Below are positions 35,064 to 44,945 of a DNA stretch of 56,663 nucleotides, piece after piece. Source of the stretch: Phycisphaerales bacterium (GTDB lineage: Bacteria; Planctomycetota; Phycisphaerae; Phycisphaerales; SM1A02); NCBI GenBank assembly GCA_022446795.1, contig JAKVBX010000009.1, positions 1 through 56,663 of the forward strand, written 5' to 3'. Numbering within the stretch: the stretch's first letter is position 1; each line of letters starts with the position of its first letter. The position numbers and the translations under genes were made by a program. The notes beneath the pieces were generated by a model, which did not search any database, was not told the origin of the DNA, and saw nothing but the letters and a program-made list of their open reading frames with translations.

Positions 35064-35885
35064 CTACCGCCCTGCCGACTCCTGGCGAATCGACCCGGGA
35101 CCTCGCAATCGCTCGTCCCACTCTCCAAACCGCGGTGCGAGGATCACCAGCCGTTGCCGCGGCCCCTCCTCCGAATCGATATCCAGCAGCAACTGCCCCA
35201 TGGTGCCGACCTGCCTGGCTGCCTGCAGGCCCTCGACGCTCGTATCCTCCGGTGGCGGATGCGGCCACTTCCCCGAGCCGGCAACCAACAGCAGGACATC
35301 ACCCGGGCCGATCGTGAACTCCCGTCGCAGGGTCTCGAATCGCTCGGGACACTGCCCCTGAACCTCTACTCGTGGCGCCAGTTCCACCAGCACCCGAGGT
35401 CCATCCAGGGTCATCAATGACCACCCCCGACCAGCAAGCCCGACCGTTCCACCCGGGAAGGTGTCGACACGTTCGCCCGTGACCATCTCTCGATCTCCGA
35501 TGGGAACGGCCGGCGGAAGGATGTTGCGCCAGGTCACCGCCTGGCCGTGCCACACCAGTCCAGGCGTCTGCGATGCGGGCAACGGCTCCCACAGTCCCAC
35601 GAGGTCCGTCTCCCGCAGGCGGATGACCTCGAGTCCATGCGCCGCCCAGCCATCGTCCGTCAACCGTTCCGCCGGCAGACGCTCGATGACCTCATGCACA
35701 CGCTCCAACGGCTCAGCCGTGTCGTGATGACGAACGGCCAACCCGTGCCCCTCTACCTCGGGCAACTCGAAGCTCATCTTGTCCAGCACCGGCCCGGAAG
35801 AACTCTTCGTCCGGCAGGCCGGTACGACCAGGCTCCCCGCGACCAGGACGATCAAGGCGATCGTCCTCGCGTCAGGGAAGGTCAT
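35064..35885 (-). CDS. lipoprotein, function unknown
   Basis: 273 residues starting at Met 35885 (MTFPDARTIALIVLVAGSLVVPAC), a lipoprotein signal with Cys ~24; the longer frame 31 codons upstream lies fully in the LOG gene. The body is beta-rich with no familiar motif (MSFELPEVEGHGLAVRHHDTAEP, LLLVAGSGKWPHPPPED). Start and the LOG gene stop overlap by 14 nt, so the two are translationally linked. It resembles lipoproteins common in planctomycete genomes that have no described role. Confidence concerns only the gene, not the function. Confidence 0.65.
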   Translation of the reverse strand: MTFPDARTIALIVLVAGSLVVPACRTKSSSGPVLDKMSFELPEVEGHGLAVRHHDTAEPLERVHEVIERLPAERLTDDGWAAHGLEVIRLRETDLVGLWEPLPASQTPGLVWHGQAVTWRNILPPAVPIGDREMVTGERVDTFPGGTVGLAGRGWSLMTLDGPRVLVELAPRVEVQGQCPERFETLRREFTIGPGDVLLLVAGSGKWPHPPPEDTSVEGLQAARQVGTMGQLLLDIDSEEGPRQRLVILAPRFGEWDERLRGPGSIRQESAGR

Positions 35886-36900
35886 TGATCCGATCCACGA
35901 GCTGCCGCATCCGGCCCCAGTCCCGCCGGGTGTGCACGAATCCGAGCCGCGGCAGGTCGAGATGATCCGTCTCGCCACGGAGCGGCCCGGAGAGACTCAT
36001 GCGTCCCGCGTCGACCACGTCCGCGAACTCCGTATTGAGGGCTTCAACCTGCTCATCCGTCAGCGGTCGGCTGAGTCGGATCACGAAGGTGCCGCCCACG
36101 TACCGGCTGGAGTGGAACCGCCGATAGAACTTCAGGATGTGCTGCTGGGCATCGCGAGGACTTGACGCCAGGTGGACCAGCGACAGATCCTCCCCGGAGA
36201 TGAAGCCCTTGTCATTCAGTTCCTCGCGAATGAAGGACATCCAGTTCGGCCAGTAGGTGCCATCGACACCTTCCACCAGGACGATGGGAACCATGTTCGA
36301 CTTGCCCGTCTGGATGAGCGTCAACGCCTCGAACAACTCATCCATGGTTCCGAATCCGCCGGGGAAGACCGCGACGGCGTCGGCATGCGCCATGAACATC
36401 AGCTTGCGAGTGAAGAAGTAGCGGAAGCTCACGAGTTTCGGATCACCTTCGATCACCTCGTTCGCTGACGTTTCGAACGGCAACCGAATGCGAAGACCGA
36501 AGCTGGCTTCTCTCTTTGGGCCCTCGTGACCGGCTTTCATGATGCCGTCGCCGGCGCCGGTGATGGCCATCCATCCCTCGTCGGCCATCTGTCGACCGAA
36601 CTCGCGGGCGGACTCGTAATCCGGATGATCCTCCGGCGTCCGGGCCGATCCGTAGATGGTCACCTTGCGAACGCCCCGGTAGTGATTGAACACCTGCCAG
36701 GACCGGCGCATCTCCTTGACCGCCTTGCTCATCAGCTTGATCTGCCCGGAGTCGCAACCGTCATGCAGCAGCATGACCGCCGAGCGAAGCACGTCCGCCA
36801 CGAAGGCCCGCTGATCGGTTGGCGCCTCGGGGGCCAGCCGGTCGAGGAGGGTCTCCATTTCGAGCCTGATCTGTTCGATGCTGCCTGGTCTGGTCGTCAT
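35872..36900 (-). CDS. LOG-family protein (TIGR00730-like)
   Basis: 342 residues. Rossmann-like core with the LOG signature PGGFGTMDELFEALTLIQTGK (~180-200), preceded by VTIYGSART and GAGDGIMKAGHEG. The LOG family hydrolyses nucleoside 5'-monophosphates at the N-glycosidic bond (cytokinin riboside monophosphate in plants, or AMP-type nucleotides in bacteria). The N-terminal ~75 residues and C-terminal ~110 residues extend the short core and are seen in longer bacterial members. Starts 40 nt after the AsmA-like gene on the same strand. Substrate not determined. Confidence 0.88.
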   Translation of the reverse strand: MTTRPGSIEQIRLEMETLLDRLAPEAPTDQRAFVADVLRSAVMLLHDGCDSGQIKLMSKAVKEMRRSWQVFNHYRGVRKVTIYGSARTPEDHPDYESAREFGRQMADEGWMAITGAGDGIMKAGHEGPKREASFGLRIRLPFETSANEVIEGDPKLVSFRYFFTRKLMFMAHADAVAVFPGGFGTMDELFEALTLIQTGKSNMVPIVLVEGVDGTYWPNWMSFIREELNDKGFISGEDLSLVHLASSPRDAQQHILKFYRRFHSSRYVGGTFVIRLSRPLTDEQVEALNTEFADVVDAGRMSLSGPLRGETDHLDLPRLGFVHTRRDWGRMRQLVDRINDLP

Positions 36901-36939
36901 GGTCGTGCGGTATCCCGTGGGTCTGTTGAGCCACGCATG

Positions 36940-39900
36940 CTACCGGAGCCCGGGGAATGGCACGACCCCGACCTCGGGATCTTCGACCGGACCACTGATT
37001 CCCACCGCATAGAGCTGGTCCTGGAAGAGACCGATGAGGTCATCGACGACCAGCAAGCCCCCCCGGGGATACAGCACGGCATCGATCTCACCCTCGACCC
37101 AGTCGAAGGTGCCGGTCCCCGTCATGCTGAAGGGTGAGATTTCGCCAAGGCTGCTCTCGATGAGGATGTCCTCGAGCACGATCTGTTCACCGCTGACGTA
37201 GTAGGCAATGTCGACGAAGTCGGGCCGAGACAGTGTCGGCACGGTCAACTGGAGCATCTGCTGGATGCCGACAATGACCGGCACGTCTCCCAGCACCGCG
37301 TCCGTGATCCGAAGGTGCCCCCGGCCCCGCCGGGACAGCGGCTCGCCATACTGCCCCCCAAGGAAGAGGCTCATGAAGACCCGACCCTCGACCGTCGTGT
37401 CCTCCATCTCCTCCGCGGCTGCCGGTTCAACCGGTTCTGCGCCCGGCATCTTCTCCCCACCGAACAATCGAAGCAGGTCAGCGTTGGCGATCAGCAACTC
37501 CATTGACCAGTCATCAAGGTCGGTCGACCGACCGGGATCGTCCGGTTCAACAGCCAGCTGTGCGTCGACCGTGATGCCGCCGTCGGCAATCGTTCCCCTG
37601 ACATCCGAAATCTGAAGGACGCGGCCGTCATCAGAGAGCGACATCCGCCCCTGGACACCGAACACCGGTCGCTCCGCCGCCGCCAGTTGCGGCGACTCGA
37701 AGCGGACATCAAGCGTCGGCGGCTGACCTTCCGGAACCTCGTATCGCCCCAGCAGCGTGGCATCGATGTGCGTCACCTCAAGCCCGACGTCCATCGCCGC
37801 CTGACGGGTCTGTACCGCCCCCTCCACCAGGACCGACACGGGCTCACCATCCTCTCCGACATGCATCCGCAGGACGCCGTCGGTGATCCTGGTCCCCTCG
37901 CCATCGCTCCAGTGCAGTTCCGCCAGCGTATCGCCGACGGAGCTCGGCAGGATCGCCTGCGCCCCCGGCTCTTCCAGTCGGCCGTCGAACTCGAAGTCCA
38001 CGCTGACACGGGTGCCGTCGTCCTGGACGGCCGAACCGGTGACATCGAAATCACCGATCGTCGACTGGCCGACCACGTGACCACTGGCATGCCCGCGGGA
38101 GTCCATGTCCACGCGAGCGGACTCGAACGTAGCGGCAATCACTTCGCCACGATGGGTGACGCTGACCTCCCGGGGCTCCAGCCAAAGCTCCCACTCCGGC
38201 TCGCGGAGCGTGTCGATCGCAAACTGGCCTGCGAACCACCCGTCGAGTTTCATGTCCAGCCAGGTCTGCCGGACATCCTCGGGCATCACGATGGCCATGA
38301 CCCCAGAGAGAAAGGGCGACCCGAAACGCCCGAGATCGGTTCCGATGCCGATGCGGTCCACCCCGCCGAGGCCGCGCTCCATCCGGCCCTCGACGCTCAT
38401 CACCCATCCCGCGTCGCCGGGGATGTCGTCCCCGGGTTCGTCAAAGGCGAGTTCAACGCCACTGAGCCCCAGTGCCTCCTGGTCGAACGTGATTTCACCT
38501 TCCTTGAGCCGGCAGACATGACCATCGCCGGTCTCGAGACGAATCGCCGTGATGGTTCCATTGATGCGGGAGGCGTTCGCCCCCGCCACATCGAGCAGGA
38601 TGGACACATGGCCGTCTCCGTCCCATTCCTCCCAGATGCCCAGCAGCGTCCCCCGCTCGTTCTCGGGAAAGACGACCGCCACACGATCCGTGATCGGAAG
38701 CCCGTCGATGACCAGGGACAGCGAGAGGTCCGGCTCGGGCGATGCCGTGATCACGCCCTCGAGGTCGAGATTGGTGCGATCGTTGTGACCATGGAGACGC
38801 TCGATGACGGTCCGCTGCGGCGTAGCCAGGAGCGTGGCCTCCACTTCGTACAACTCGAAGTCCTCGGGCCAGACCGGCCCGGGCAACCCCAGGACATTCG
38901 ACAGGCCACCGGCCGGATCGACTCGCCCATCGACAAGCTTCAGGTACATGTCGTAATCCGCCGATCCGCCGGGCACGATCTGCACCGTCCCCTGGTAGTC
39001 GACCGTTCCCGTGATACCGAGTTTGTCGAGGACCTCCGCGTCCTGCGGCGCGATCGTATTCATGGCATCCATCAACTCGCGAGTAATCCGGTCTCCCGAG
39101 ACGACGATCTCCAGTGCGCCCGACGCGGGGCGATCCTGTTCCGGCAGCACGATCCGGCCCGCAACCGTGCCAGTGCCCCCGCCGGCCGTCGAGATCGCCA
39201 CCGGACCATCACCCGACGCCGACTCGATGTCCAGGTGGTCGCCATGCCAGTTCAGGCGGCCGCGGCCCAGTTCAATCGGATAGGGAAAGCCATCCCAGGT
39301 GAGATTGAGCTGATCGAAGCTGATGATGCCCGACAGCGTCGTGTACTGGTCCGGACCCACTGGCCGGGTGATATCCAGGTTGAGCCCGACGTGTTCATGG
39401 TCCGTGGATTCCGCGCCACTGGCGACGACCGTCGTGGCGCCATGTCGTCCGAAGAGGGACCGCATCATCGAGGTCGCCTCGGGCGGCATGGCATTGATCA
39501 AGGCTGCGTCGAGCGGAAGGTCCGACGCCGTCAGCTTGATGTTGACACTGGGCTGCCCATCGGCCGACACCTGGCCATGCATGGCCACGGTGCTTGTCCC
39601 CGACCCCCGGGACACCAGGTCCTCCAGGTGGATCATCTTGCTGTCGAAGGCGATCTCGGCACTCAACTGATGCAGGGGATACGGGAATCGCTTGAAGGCT
39701 CCGGAAGCATCGCGGATGTTCATTCGCCCTTCGAAGTCAACGGGACGATCCGCCGGGCTGTCGGCATCCCGCCAGAAGTGCAGGCTGATGTTGACCGTGC
39801 ATGACTGGACACCAAAGAGCTCGAAGATGTCCGCGACATCGATCGGCAGGTCGGCTGATGCCCCCTGGTCGAATCGGAAGTTGGACGTCTCCAGGCGAAG

Positions 39901-41004
39901 ATCGAATGAGGCACCTTCCAGGACCGAGTCGATGTCGTCATCCGGTCCAAGGGAGTCCAGTTGCAGATCGCCGATGTCGAGATTGATCACGTACGGCACG
40001 GCCGCGACCTCGCCGGCCCCCTCGCCCACCACGGAGCCATCCAGTTGCTCAAGGTGGAGTGAATCGCCCGAGAACCGGATGAGGCCGCTGTAGACATGAA
40101 GCAGCGGGTCCTCCGTGACCGGTGTGATCGTTCCCTGGTGATAGTGCGCCCACAGGTCCTCGGCACCCAGCGATGGCGGCAGCACCATGCTGATGTCATC
40201 GAGCGTCAGCACGATCTCGGGAGGTTGCCCCCGGCGGAACGCCGCCACGATCAACTCGACCGAACCGTTGAGTTCGAACTCGTCCCAGGCCTGGCGGACA
40301 TTGAAGGCCGGCATCATGGCCTGCAGTTCCCGATCAAGCGAGACACCGGTCAACGTGACCAGCGTCTCCTCGCCGGCTGAATCGATCCGACCCTGGAGTT
40401 CCATCGGGTCGTCCATGTCACCAAGCTGGCTCAACTGGAATCGGTAGTCACCATCCTCGTCCTCGGCTCGACCCGAGAAGATCGCGCTGCCCGAGAGCGT
40501 CCACATCCCCGGGGTTTCCGGATCGAACGTGCCGGTCTCCAGGCGCAGTCCACTGACCATGATCGTCGGCAACGTGCCGCCACCACCCCCGGTCTCGGGA
40601 ACCAGGCGATTGATGTTGTAGGTCCAGAGATCCGTTTCATCCTCCGCCAGCCGCAAGGTGGCACCATCAATGGAAACGCCGTGCAGCACATCGCCCCAGA
40701 CGAGCCCGGTCAAGGCCAGGTCGACCACGAGCGAGTCGATCTTCGCGACCTGGCCGGCCGGACCCTCGATCCCGGGCGCCCGCAACTGGAACCCGCGGAT
40801 CTCCAGTCGCCCGGAGTCGATCCACTCCGCCGACTCGAACGACCCTTCGCCACCAAGCATCGAGGAGATCCGCCCGACGGCAAAGGACGCCACCACCGAT
40901 GGCTGGATCATGATCCACCCAGCGAGCCAACTCAGCAGCAGGATGACGCACACGACCAGCAGGATGGTGAGTCGGCGTCGGGGATGGCGACGAGCCTTGG
41001 TCAC
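36940..41004 (-). CDS. large AsmA/YhdP-like envelope protein
   Basis: 1354 residues. One N-terminal membrane helix (LTILLVVCVILLLSWLAGWIMI) after a basic start (VTKARRHPRRR), then a very long periplasmic, beta-rich region with repeats such as GVSIDGATLRLAED and LSVVIDGL, the pattern of AsmA, TamB and YhdP proteins that act in lipid transfer between membranes. The C-terminal part (~1230-1350) has YYVSGEQIVLEDILIESSLGEISPFSMTGTGTFDW, typical of the AsmA C-terminal domain. I prefer the GTG at 41004 with TGGAG nine nt upstream to the ATG at 41061, which has no ribosome site. It could share a transcript with the LOG gene 39 nt downstream. Confidence 0.78.
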   Translation of the reverse strand: MTKARRHPRRRLTILLVVCVILLLSWLAGWIMIQPSVVASFAVGRISSMLGGEGSFESAEWIDSGRLEIRGFQLRAPGIEGPAGQVAKIDSLVVDLALTGLVWGDVLHGVSIDGATLRLAEDETDLWTYNINRLVPETGGGGGTLPTIMVSGLRLETGTFDPETPGMWTLSGSAIFSGRAEDEDGDYRFQLSQLGDMDDPMELQGRIDSAGEETLVTLTGVSLDRELQAMMPAFNVRQAWDEFELNGSVELIVAAFRRGQPPEIVLTLDDISMVLPPSLGAEDLWAHYHQGTITPVTEDPLLHVYSGLIRFSGDSLHLEQLDGSVVGEGAGEVAAVPYVINLDIGDLQLDSLGPDDDIDSVLEGASFDLRLETSNFRFDQGASADLPIDVADIFELFGVQSCTVNISLHFWRDADSPADRPVDFEGRMNIRDASGAFKRFPYPLHQLSAEIAFDSKMIHLEDLVSRGSGTSTVAMHGQVSADGQPSVNIKLTASDLPLDAALINAMPPEATSMMRSLFGRHGATTVVASGAESTDHEHVGLNLDITRPVGPDQYTTLSGIISFDQLNLTWDGFPYPIELGRGRLNWHGDHLDIESASGDGPVAISTAGGGTGTVAGRIVLPEQDRPASGALEIVVSGDRITRELMDAMNTIAPQDAEVLDKLGITGTVDYQGTVQIVPGGSADYDMYLKLVDGRVDPAGGLSNVLGLPGPVWPEDFELYEVEATLLATPQRTVIERLHGHNDRTNLDLEGVITASPEPDLSLSLVIDGLPITDRVAVVFPENERGTLLGIWEEWDGDGHVSILLDVAGANASRINGTITAIRLETGDGHVCRLKEGEITFDQEALGLSGVELAFDEPGDDIPGDAGWVMSVEGRMERGLGGVDRIGIGTDLGRFGSPFLSGVMAIVMPEDVRQTWLDMKLDGWFAGQFAIDTLREPEWELWLEPREVSVTHRGEVIAATFESARVDMDSRGHASGHVVGQSTIGDFDVTGSAVQDDGTRVSVDFEFDGRLEEPGAQAILPSSVGDTLAELHWSDGEGTRITDGVLRMHVGEDGEPVSVLVEGAVQTRQAAMDVGLEVTHIDATLLGRYEVPEGQPPTLDVRFESPQLAAAERPVFGVQGRMSLSDDGRVLQISDVRGTIADGGITVDAQLAVEPDDPGRSTDLDDWSMELLIANADLLRLFGGEKMPGAEPVEPAAAEEMEDTTVEGRVFMSLFLGGQYGEPLSRRGRGHLRITDAVLGDVPVIVGIQQMLQLTVPTLSRPDFVDIAYYVSGEQIVLEDILIESSLGEISPFSMTGTGTFDWVEGEIDAVLYPRGGLLVVDDLIGLFQDQLYAVGISGPVEDPEVGVVPFPGLR

Positions 41005-41120
41005 GCGGGGGACTCCAGGGAAGAAATTGACGGGGCCTCCCGCCAGCCAGCGTGCGGACATTGTAGATGGCGTGCACCGGGCCCGAAGAAACCGGCCCCT
41101 CGACCGGCTACAGTGCCATC

Positions 41121-42044
41121 ATGAGAGTTGCATTGACCGGAGCATCCGGATTCATCGGAGCCGCCATCGCCCGACGCCTCCAGGCGGACGGCCACCTCGT
41201 TCATGGCCTTGTTCGATCGTCCAGCCGCCGGGACCACGTCGACCCCCATCTTGACCGGGTCGTCGTCGGCGTCCAGGAGCAGGCCGATCACCAGGATGAC
41301 CTGCTGGCCGACGCCGATGCGCTGGTCCACAACAGCGTCGACTGGTCGGTCCTGAAGAATGAGTCGCTCCAACGACACATCGAGGTCAACCTGACCCCCT
41401 CCCTCCGGCTCTTCCAGGCGGCAGCGGATCGCTCCCTCCCGGTGGTCTTCATCAGTTCCGTCGCCGTCCACCACCAGATGCGTGATCGCTGGGCCGGTGA
41501 TATCGACGAGGATCACCCCACGCGACCCGGCAACATGTACGGCGCCCTGAAGGCCAGTCTCGAAGCGCACCTGTGGGCGCTCCATGCGAGCAAGGGCCTG
41601 CGGTTCTCCGCTCTCCGACCCGCCGCGGTGTACGGCATCGACCCGCGACTGAAGCGATCGATCGGCTATCCCATCGTGACGGCCATCGCCGAGAACCACG
41701 CCTACGACCGTGCCGGTGGCGGCAAGTTCATCCATGTTGAAGATGTAGCGGCCTGCACCGCCGCGGCCCTGGAGCGGTCATCAGAAACGCCCGGCATCTA
41801 CCACCTCGCCGACTGCTACGCCCGCTGGGGCGACCTGGCGGGCATGATTGCCGAGCACCTTGGCATCGAGGCGACGATCAACCTCGACAGCCCGACGGCG
41901 CCACGAAACATGTTCACCCGCCGTGAAGTCCAGGAGGAACTGGGTGTCGGCATGGATCGGGGACACGAGGGCATCCGGGCCCACCTCACGGAGTTGACCG
42001 AGATCATGGTCGCGGACGGCATCGTCTCTGCCCCGGCCCGCTGA
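41121..42044 (+). CDS. NAD-dependent epimerase/dehydratase-like protein
   Basis: 307 residues, extended SDR. TGASGFIG (NAD-binding Gly motif) starts at residue 6, and SSVAVHH...YGALKASLE gives the Ser-Tyr-Lys catalytic residues (YxxxK). The C-terminal substrate domain has FIHVEDVAACTAAAL. Members use nucleotide sugars, hydroxysteroids or dihydroflavonols; the substrate is not readable here. ATG at 41121 is the first Met right before the Gly motif; the Met 18 codons upstream lacks this logic. Divergent from the AsmA-like gene, convergent with trpE. Confidence 0.85.
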   Translation: MRVALTGASGFIGAAIARRLQADGHLVHGLVRSSSRRDHVDPHLDRVVVGVQEQADHQDDLLADADALVHNSVDWSVLKNESLQRHIEVNLTPSLRLFQAAADRSLPVVFISSVAVHHQMRDRWAGDIDEDHPTRPGNMYGALKASLEAHLWALHASKGLRFSALRPAAVYGIDPRLKRSIGYPIVTAIAENHAYDRAGGGKFIHVEDVAACTAAALERSSETPGIYHLADCYARWGDLAGMIAEHLGIEATINLDSPTAPRNMFTRREVQEELGVGMDRGHEGIRAHLTELTEIMVADGIVSAPAR

Positions 42045-42051
42045 AACCGGT

Positions 42052-43650
42052 TCAGTCACCGAGCACTCGACCCTCACCGGGCACATCGGAGTCACCGAAG
42101 GCAACCTCGGCCAGGTCAATGGCACGACCAAGTGCCGCGGCCTTGCCCAGGGTTTCCTCGTACTCGCGGGCCGGCTCCGAGTCCAGGACGATCCCGGCCC
42201 CGGCCTGGAGATGAACCCGCCAGCCCGACATCCCCTCCTCGGGAGTCGGGATCACCATCGTGCGCAGCGCGATGGCCATGTCCAGGTCCCCATGAAAATC
42301 GATGAAGCCCATGCCCCCGGCATAGGGACCGCGGCGGACCGCCTCGACCTCATCGATGATCTGCATCGCCCGGATCTTGGGGGCGCCACTCACCGTCCCG
42401 ACCGGCAGGACGTGATGAAGCGCATCCCAGGCGTCACGGCCATCCGCCAGGGTGCCCTCGACCGTCGAACTCAGGTGCATCACGTGGCTGTATCGCTCGA
42501 CTTCCATCAACCGGGTGACCTCGACGCTCCCGGTGACGCAGACCGTTCCCAGGTCGTTACGAGCCAGGTCCACGAGCATCGCATGCTCGGCACGTTCCTT
42601 GTCATCGGCCAACAGATCCACTTCGAGCGCATCATCCTCCGCCACATCACGCCCCCGCCGACGCGTGCCAGCGAGGGGGCGGCTCGTCACGCGATCGCCC
42701 TCAACCCGGCAGAGGATCTCCGGTGACGACGCCACCAGCACTACTTCCGGGCTCTGCATGTAGATCATGTATGGACTGGGATTGACGATCCGAAGCGCGC
42801 GGTAGATCGCGAATGGATCCGCATCGGTGATCCGCTCCAGTCGCTGGGACGGCACCACCTGGAAGATGTCACCGGCCCGGATGTAGTCCTTGCACGTCTC
42901 GACGATGGACTCGAACTCCGACTGCGTCACGGTGGACTGCATCTCACCCGTGGGCCGCGCGGACGGATCCAGGTCGACCGAACCGGCCGGAAGCCGCACC
43001 GAGGCCGACTGCAATCGCTCCACGAGATGGTCCATCCGTTCGCCCCCGGCGGACCAGGCGGCCTCGGCCGAGTCATGCTCGCGAACATCCACATGGACAA
43101 CGACGTGCACCACCTTCGCCACGTGGTCGATGACGACGACCTCGCGATACAGGCCCAGGTGCATGTCCGGCAAACCGCGATCATCATCGGGCGCCGAGGT
43201 CCACGGCAGTGACGAGGGCTCCAGCCATCGAGCCGCGTCATAGCCCACGTGACCACACCATCCGCCCAGGAAGCGAGGCAGTTCCTCACCGGCCGCCGCC
43301 ACCAGCGGTGCCACCCGCCAGCCCTCGGTCAATCGCCGGGGGATCTCCAGCGGATTCTCAACGGTCTCGACGCTCGGCGTGCCCCCGCCGCCGGACGAGA
43401 TCTTCACCTCGTTCCCGTGCACGACCACCTCGACCGCCGGACGGGCCCCCATGAGGGAAAAGCGGCCGACCTGGCCTCCCACCTCGACCGATTCCAGCAG
43501 GAAGCTGGAGTCCAGGCGGTCATCACTGGCCACCAGCCTCCGGTAGGCCAGTACCGGCGTGAGCTGATCGGTCATCAGCCGCCTGGCAATCGGGACCACG
43601 TCATGGTCGCGGGCCGATTCGATGAATGCCTCACGGGACGGGCGGATCAT
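42052..43650 (-). CDS. trpE: anthranilate synthase component I
   Basis: 532 residues. Begins at Met 43650 (MIRPSREAFIESA), since a longer frame would cross the divergent ABC gene. N-terminal domain with the tryptophan-feedback motif SFLLES (near residue ~48), then the chorismate-binding core: IRAGDIFQVVPSQR, SRPLAGTRRRG, LLADDKERAEHAMLVDLARND, PVGTVSGAPKIRAM, GPYAGGMGF, and the closing LQAGAGIVLDSEPA. It makes anthranilate from chorismate with glutamine-derived ammonia. No trpG-like glutaminase is adjacent, so the subunit partner must be elsewhere. Feedback inhibition by tryptophan is expected from the LLES motif. Confidence 0.95.
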   Translation of the reverse strand: MIRPSREAFIESARDHDVVPIARRLMTDQLTPVLAYRRLVASDDRLDSSFLLESVEVGGQVGRFSLMGARPAVEVVVHGNEVKISSGGGGTPSVETVENPLEIPRRLTEGWRVAPLVAAAGEELPRFLGGWCGHVGYDAARWLEPSSLPWTSAPDDDRGLPDMHLGLYREVVVIDHVAKVVHVVVHVDVREHDSAEAAWSAGGERMDHLVERLQSASVRLPAGSVDLDPSARPTGEMQSTVTQSEFESIVETCKDYIRAGDIFQVVPSQRLERITDADPFAIYRALRIVNPSPYMIYMQSPEVVLVASSPEILCRVEGDRVTSRPLAGTRRRGRDVAEDDALEVDLLADDKERAEHAMLVDLARNDLGTVCVTGSVEVTRLMEVERYSHVMHLSSTVEGTLADGRDAWDALHHVLPVGTVSGAPKIRAMQIIDEVEAVRRGPYAGGMGFIDFHGDLDMAIALRTMVIPTPEEGMSGWRVHLQAGAGIVLDSEPAREYEETLGKAAALGRAIDLAEVAFGDSDVPGEGRVLGD

Positions 43651-43695
43651 GGCGGGCAGTGTAGGTCCGGCGGACGCAGGTCGTATCATGTCAGC

Positions 43696-44436
43696 ATGAA
43701 GGAAGCGGCGGAAACAGACCACGTCATCGAACTGCGAGGCCTGGAGAAGACCTATTTCACCTCCGACGGGGATGTGCTGGTCGCGGCCCTCAAGCCCCTG
43801 GACCTGGATATCCCCAGGGGCCAGTACCTGGGCATCATGGGCGCCTCGGGCTCCGGCAAGAGCACCCTGATGAACCTGATCGGAGCCCTGGACCGGCCCA
43901 CCTCCGGGCGGTACATCCTCGACGGCCACGATATCGCCGACCTGGATGATGAGCAGCTCAGCCAGGCGCGTGGCCGAAAGATCGGCTTCGTCTTCCAGTC
44001 ATTCAACCTGATCCCTGAGTTGAACATCGGGGAGAACGTCGAGGTCCCGCTGTTCTACCGCGGGGTCCCGCGCATGGAACGGCACCGTCGCGCCATCGAG
44101 ATGCTGGAGCGTGTCGGACTGGGCGACCGGCTCGGTCATCGCCCCAGCCAGTTGTCCGGTGGCCAGCAGCAACGCGTGGCCGTCGCCCGATCCCTGGTCG
44201 GCCAGCCGTCCCTGCTGCTCGCCGACGAACCGACGGGCAACCTGGATACCGCGACCGGCCGGGCCATACTCGATCTCTTCGACGAACTTCATGCCGAAGG
44301 CCTGACAATCATCATGGTCACCCATGATCCACGGGTGGCCAAGCGATGCGATCGCATCATCACCCTCTCCGACGGCCTCGTGGAATCCGACGAAGTCATG
44401 TCACAAGTTGAGCCCGCCGCCCCGGCGAACCGATAG
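43696..44436 (+). CDS. ABC transporter ATP-binding protein, LolD/MacB-type
   Basis: 246 residues. Walker [11 protein letters not shown]-loop FVFQSFNL, signature [15 protein letters not shown], Walker [13 protein letters not shown], and a switch His in VTHDP. The DEPTGNLD and [17 protein letters not shown] motifs place it near LolD/MacB/FtsE-type ATPases that power lipoprotein release or macrolide efflux. No permease gene is adjacent; the next gene is ruvC 8 nt away. Divergent from trpE with 45 nt between. The partner permease is therefore unknown. Confidence 0.93.
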   Translation: MKEAAETDHVIELRGLEKTYFTSDGDVLVAALKPLDLDIPRGQYLGIMGASGSGKSTLMNLIGALDRPTSGRYILDGHDIADLDDEQLSQARGRKIGFVFQSFNLIPELNIGENVEVPLFYRGVPRMERHRRAIEMLERVGLGDRLGHRPSQLSGGQQQRVAVARSLVGQPSLLLADEPTGNLDTATGRAILDLFDELHAEGLTIIMVTHDPRVAKRCDRIITLSDGLVESDEVMSQVEPAAPANR

Positions 44437-44444
44437 CGCTACTG

Positions 44445-44945
44445 ATGCGATTCCTCGGCATTGATCCCGGACTGCGACTGACCGGGTATGGGTGCGTCGA
44501 CCTGGACCCGTCACATCCTGAACCACGGCTCGTGGAAGGCGGGGTCTTCCGGCTGACCCCGGGCCACTCGCTGCCATCGCGACTGGCGGATCTCGACCGG
44601 GACCTGGCCGCGGTCATCGAAGAACTTCGCCCCGACCAACTCGTGGTGGAGCAGGTCTTCTCCCATGTGCACCGGGCCCGAACGGCGATCCTGATGGGTC
44701 ATGCCCGAGGCGTGATTCTCCTGGCCGCCGGCCGAAACGGCCTGCCCGTCATCGAGTTCGCGGCGACCGAGGTCAAGAAGGCCGTGACCGGCCGCGGACA
44801 TGCCCGCAAGAGCCAGGTCCAGAAGAGCGTTGCCATGCAACTGGGACTGGATGGCATTCCCGACCCGCCGGATGTCGCTGACGCCATCGCGCTGGCCCTG
44901 TGCGCCGCTCGTCGAGAGGCTCCCGCCACCTCAGTCGTCAGCTGA
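44445..44945 (+). CDS. ruvC: Holliday junction resolvase RuvC
   Basis: 166 residues, family-typical length. GIDPGL (Asp 7), LVVEQVF (Glu ~68), VKKAVTGRGHARKSQVQ (DNA contact) and DVADAIALALC (two acidic residues) give the four-carboxylate site for two metal ions. It resolves Holliday junctions during recombination. It follows the ABC ATPase by 8 nt and overlaps the end of the convergent YdjY-like gene by 15 nt. ruvA and ruvB are not in the window. Confidence 0.95.
   Translation: MRFLGIDPGLRLTGYGCVDLDPSHPEPRLVEGGVFRLTPGHSLPSRLADLDRDLAAVIEELRPDQLVVEQVFSHVHRARTAILMGHARGVILLAAGRNGLPVIEFAATEVKKAVTGRGHARKSQVQKSVAMQLGLDGIPDPPDVADAIALALCAARREAPATSVVS

Noticed and set aside
37687-39804. 705-codon open frame antisense to the AsmA-like gene
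   Set aside because: His/Arg/Asp-biased translation typical of the mirror of a GC-rich gene; no ribosome site and no motif.
42030-42056. CTGAA..TTCAG inverted repeat between the epimerase-like gene and trpE
   Set aside because: Only about 5 bp with no T run; too weak for a terminator call.
43651-43929. N-terminal extension of trpE by 93 codons
   Set aside because: It crosses the divergent ABC gene and lacks similarity to TrpE; Met 43650 fits the family start.
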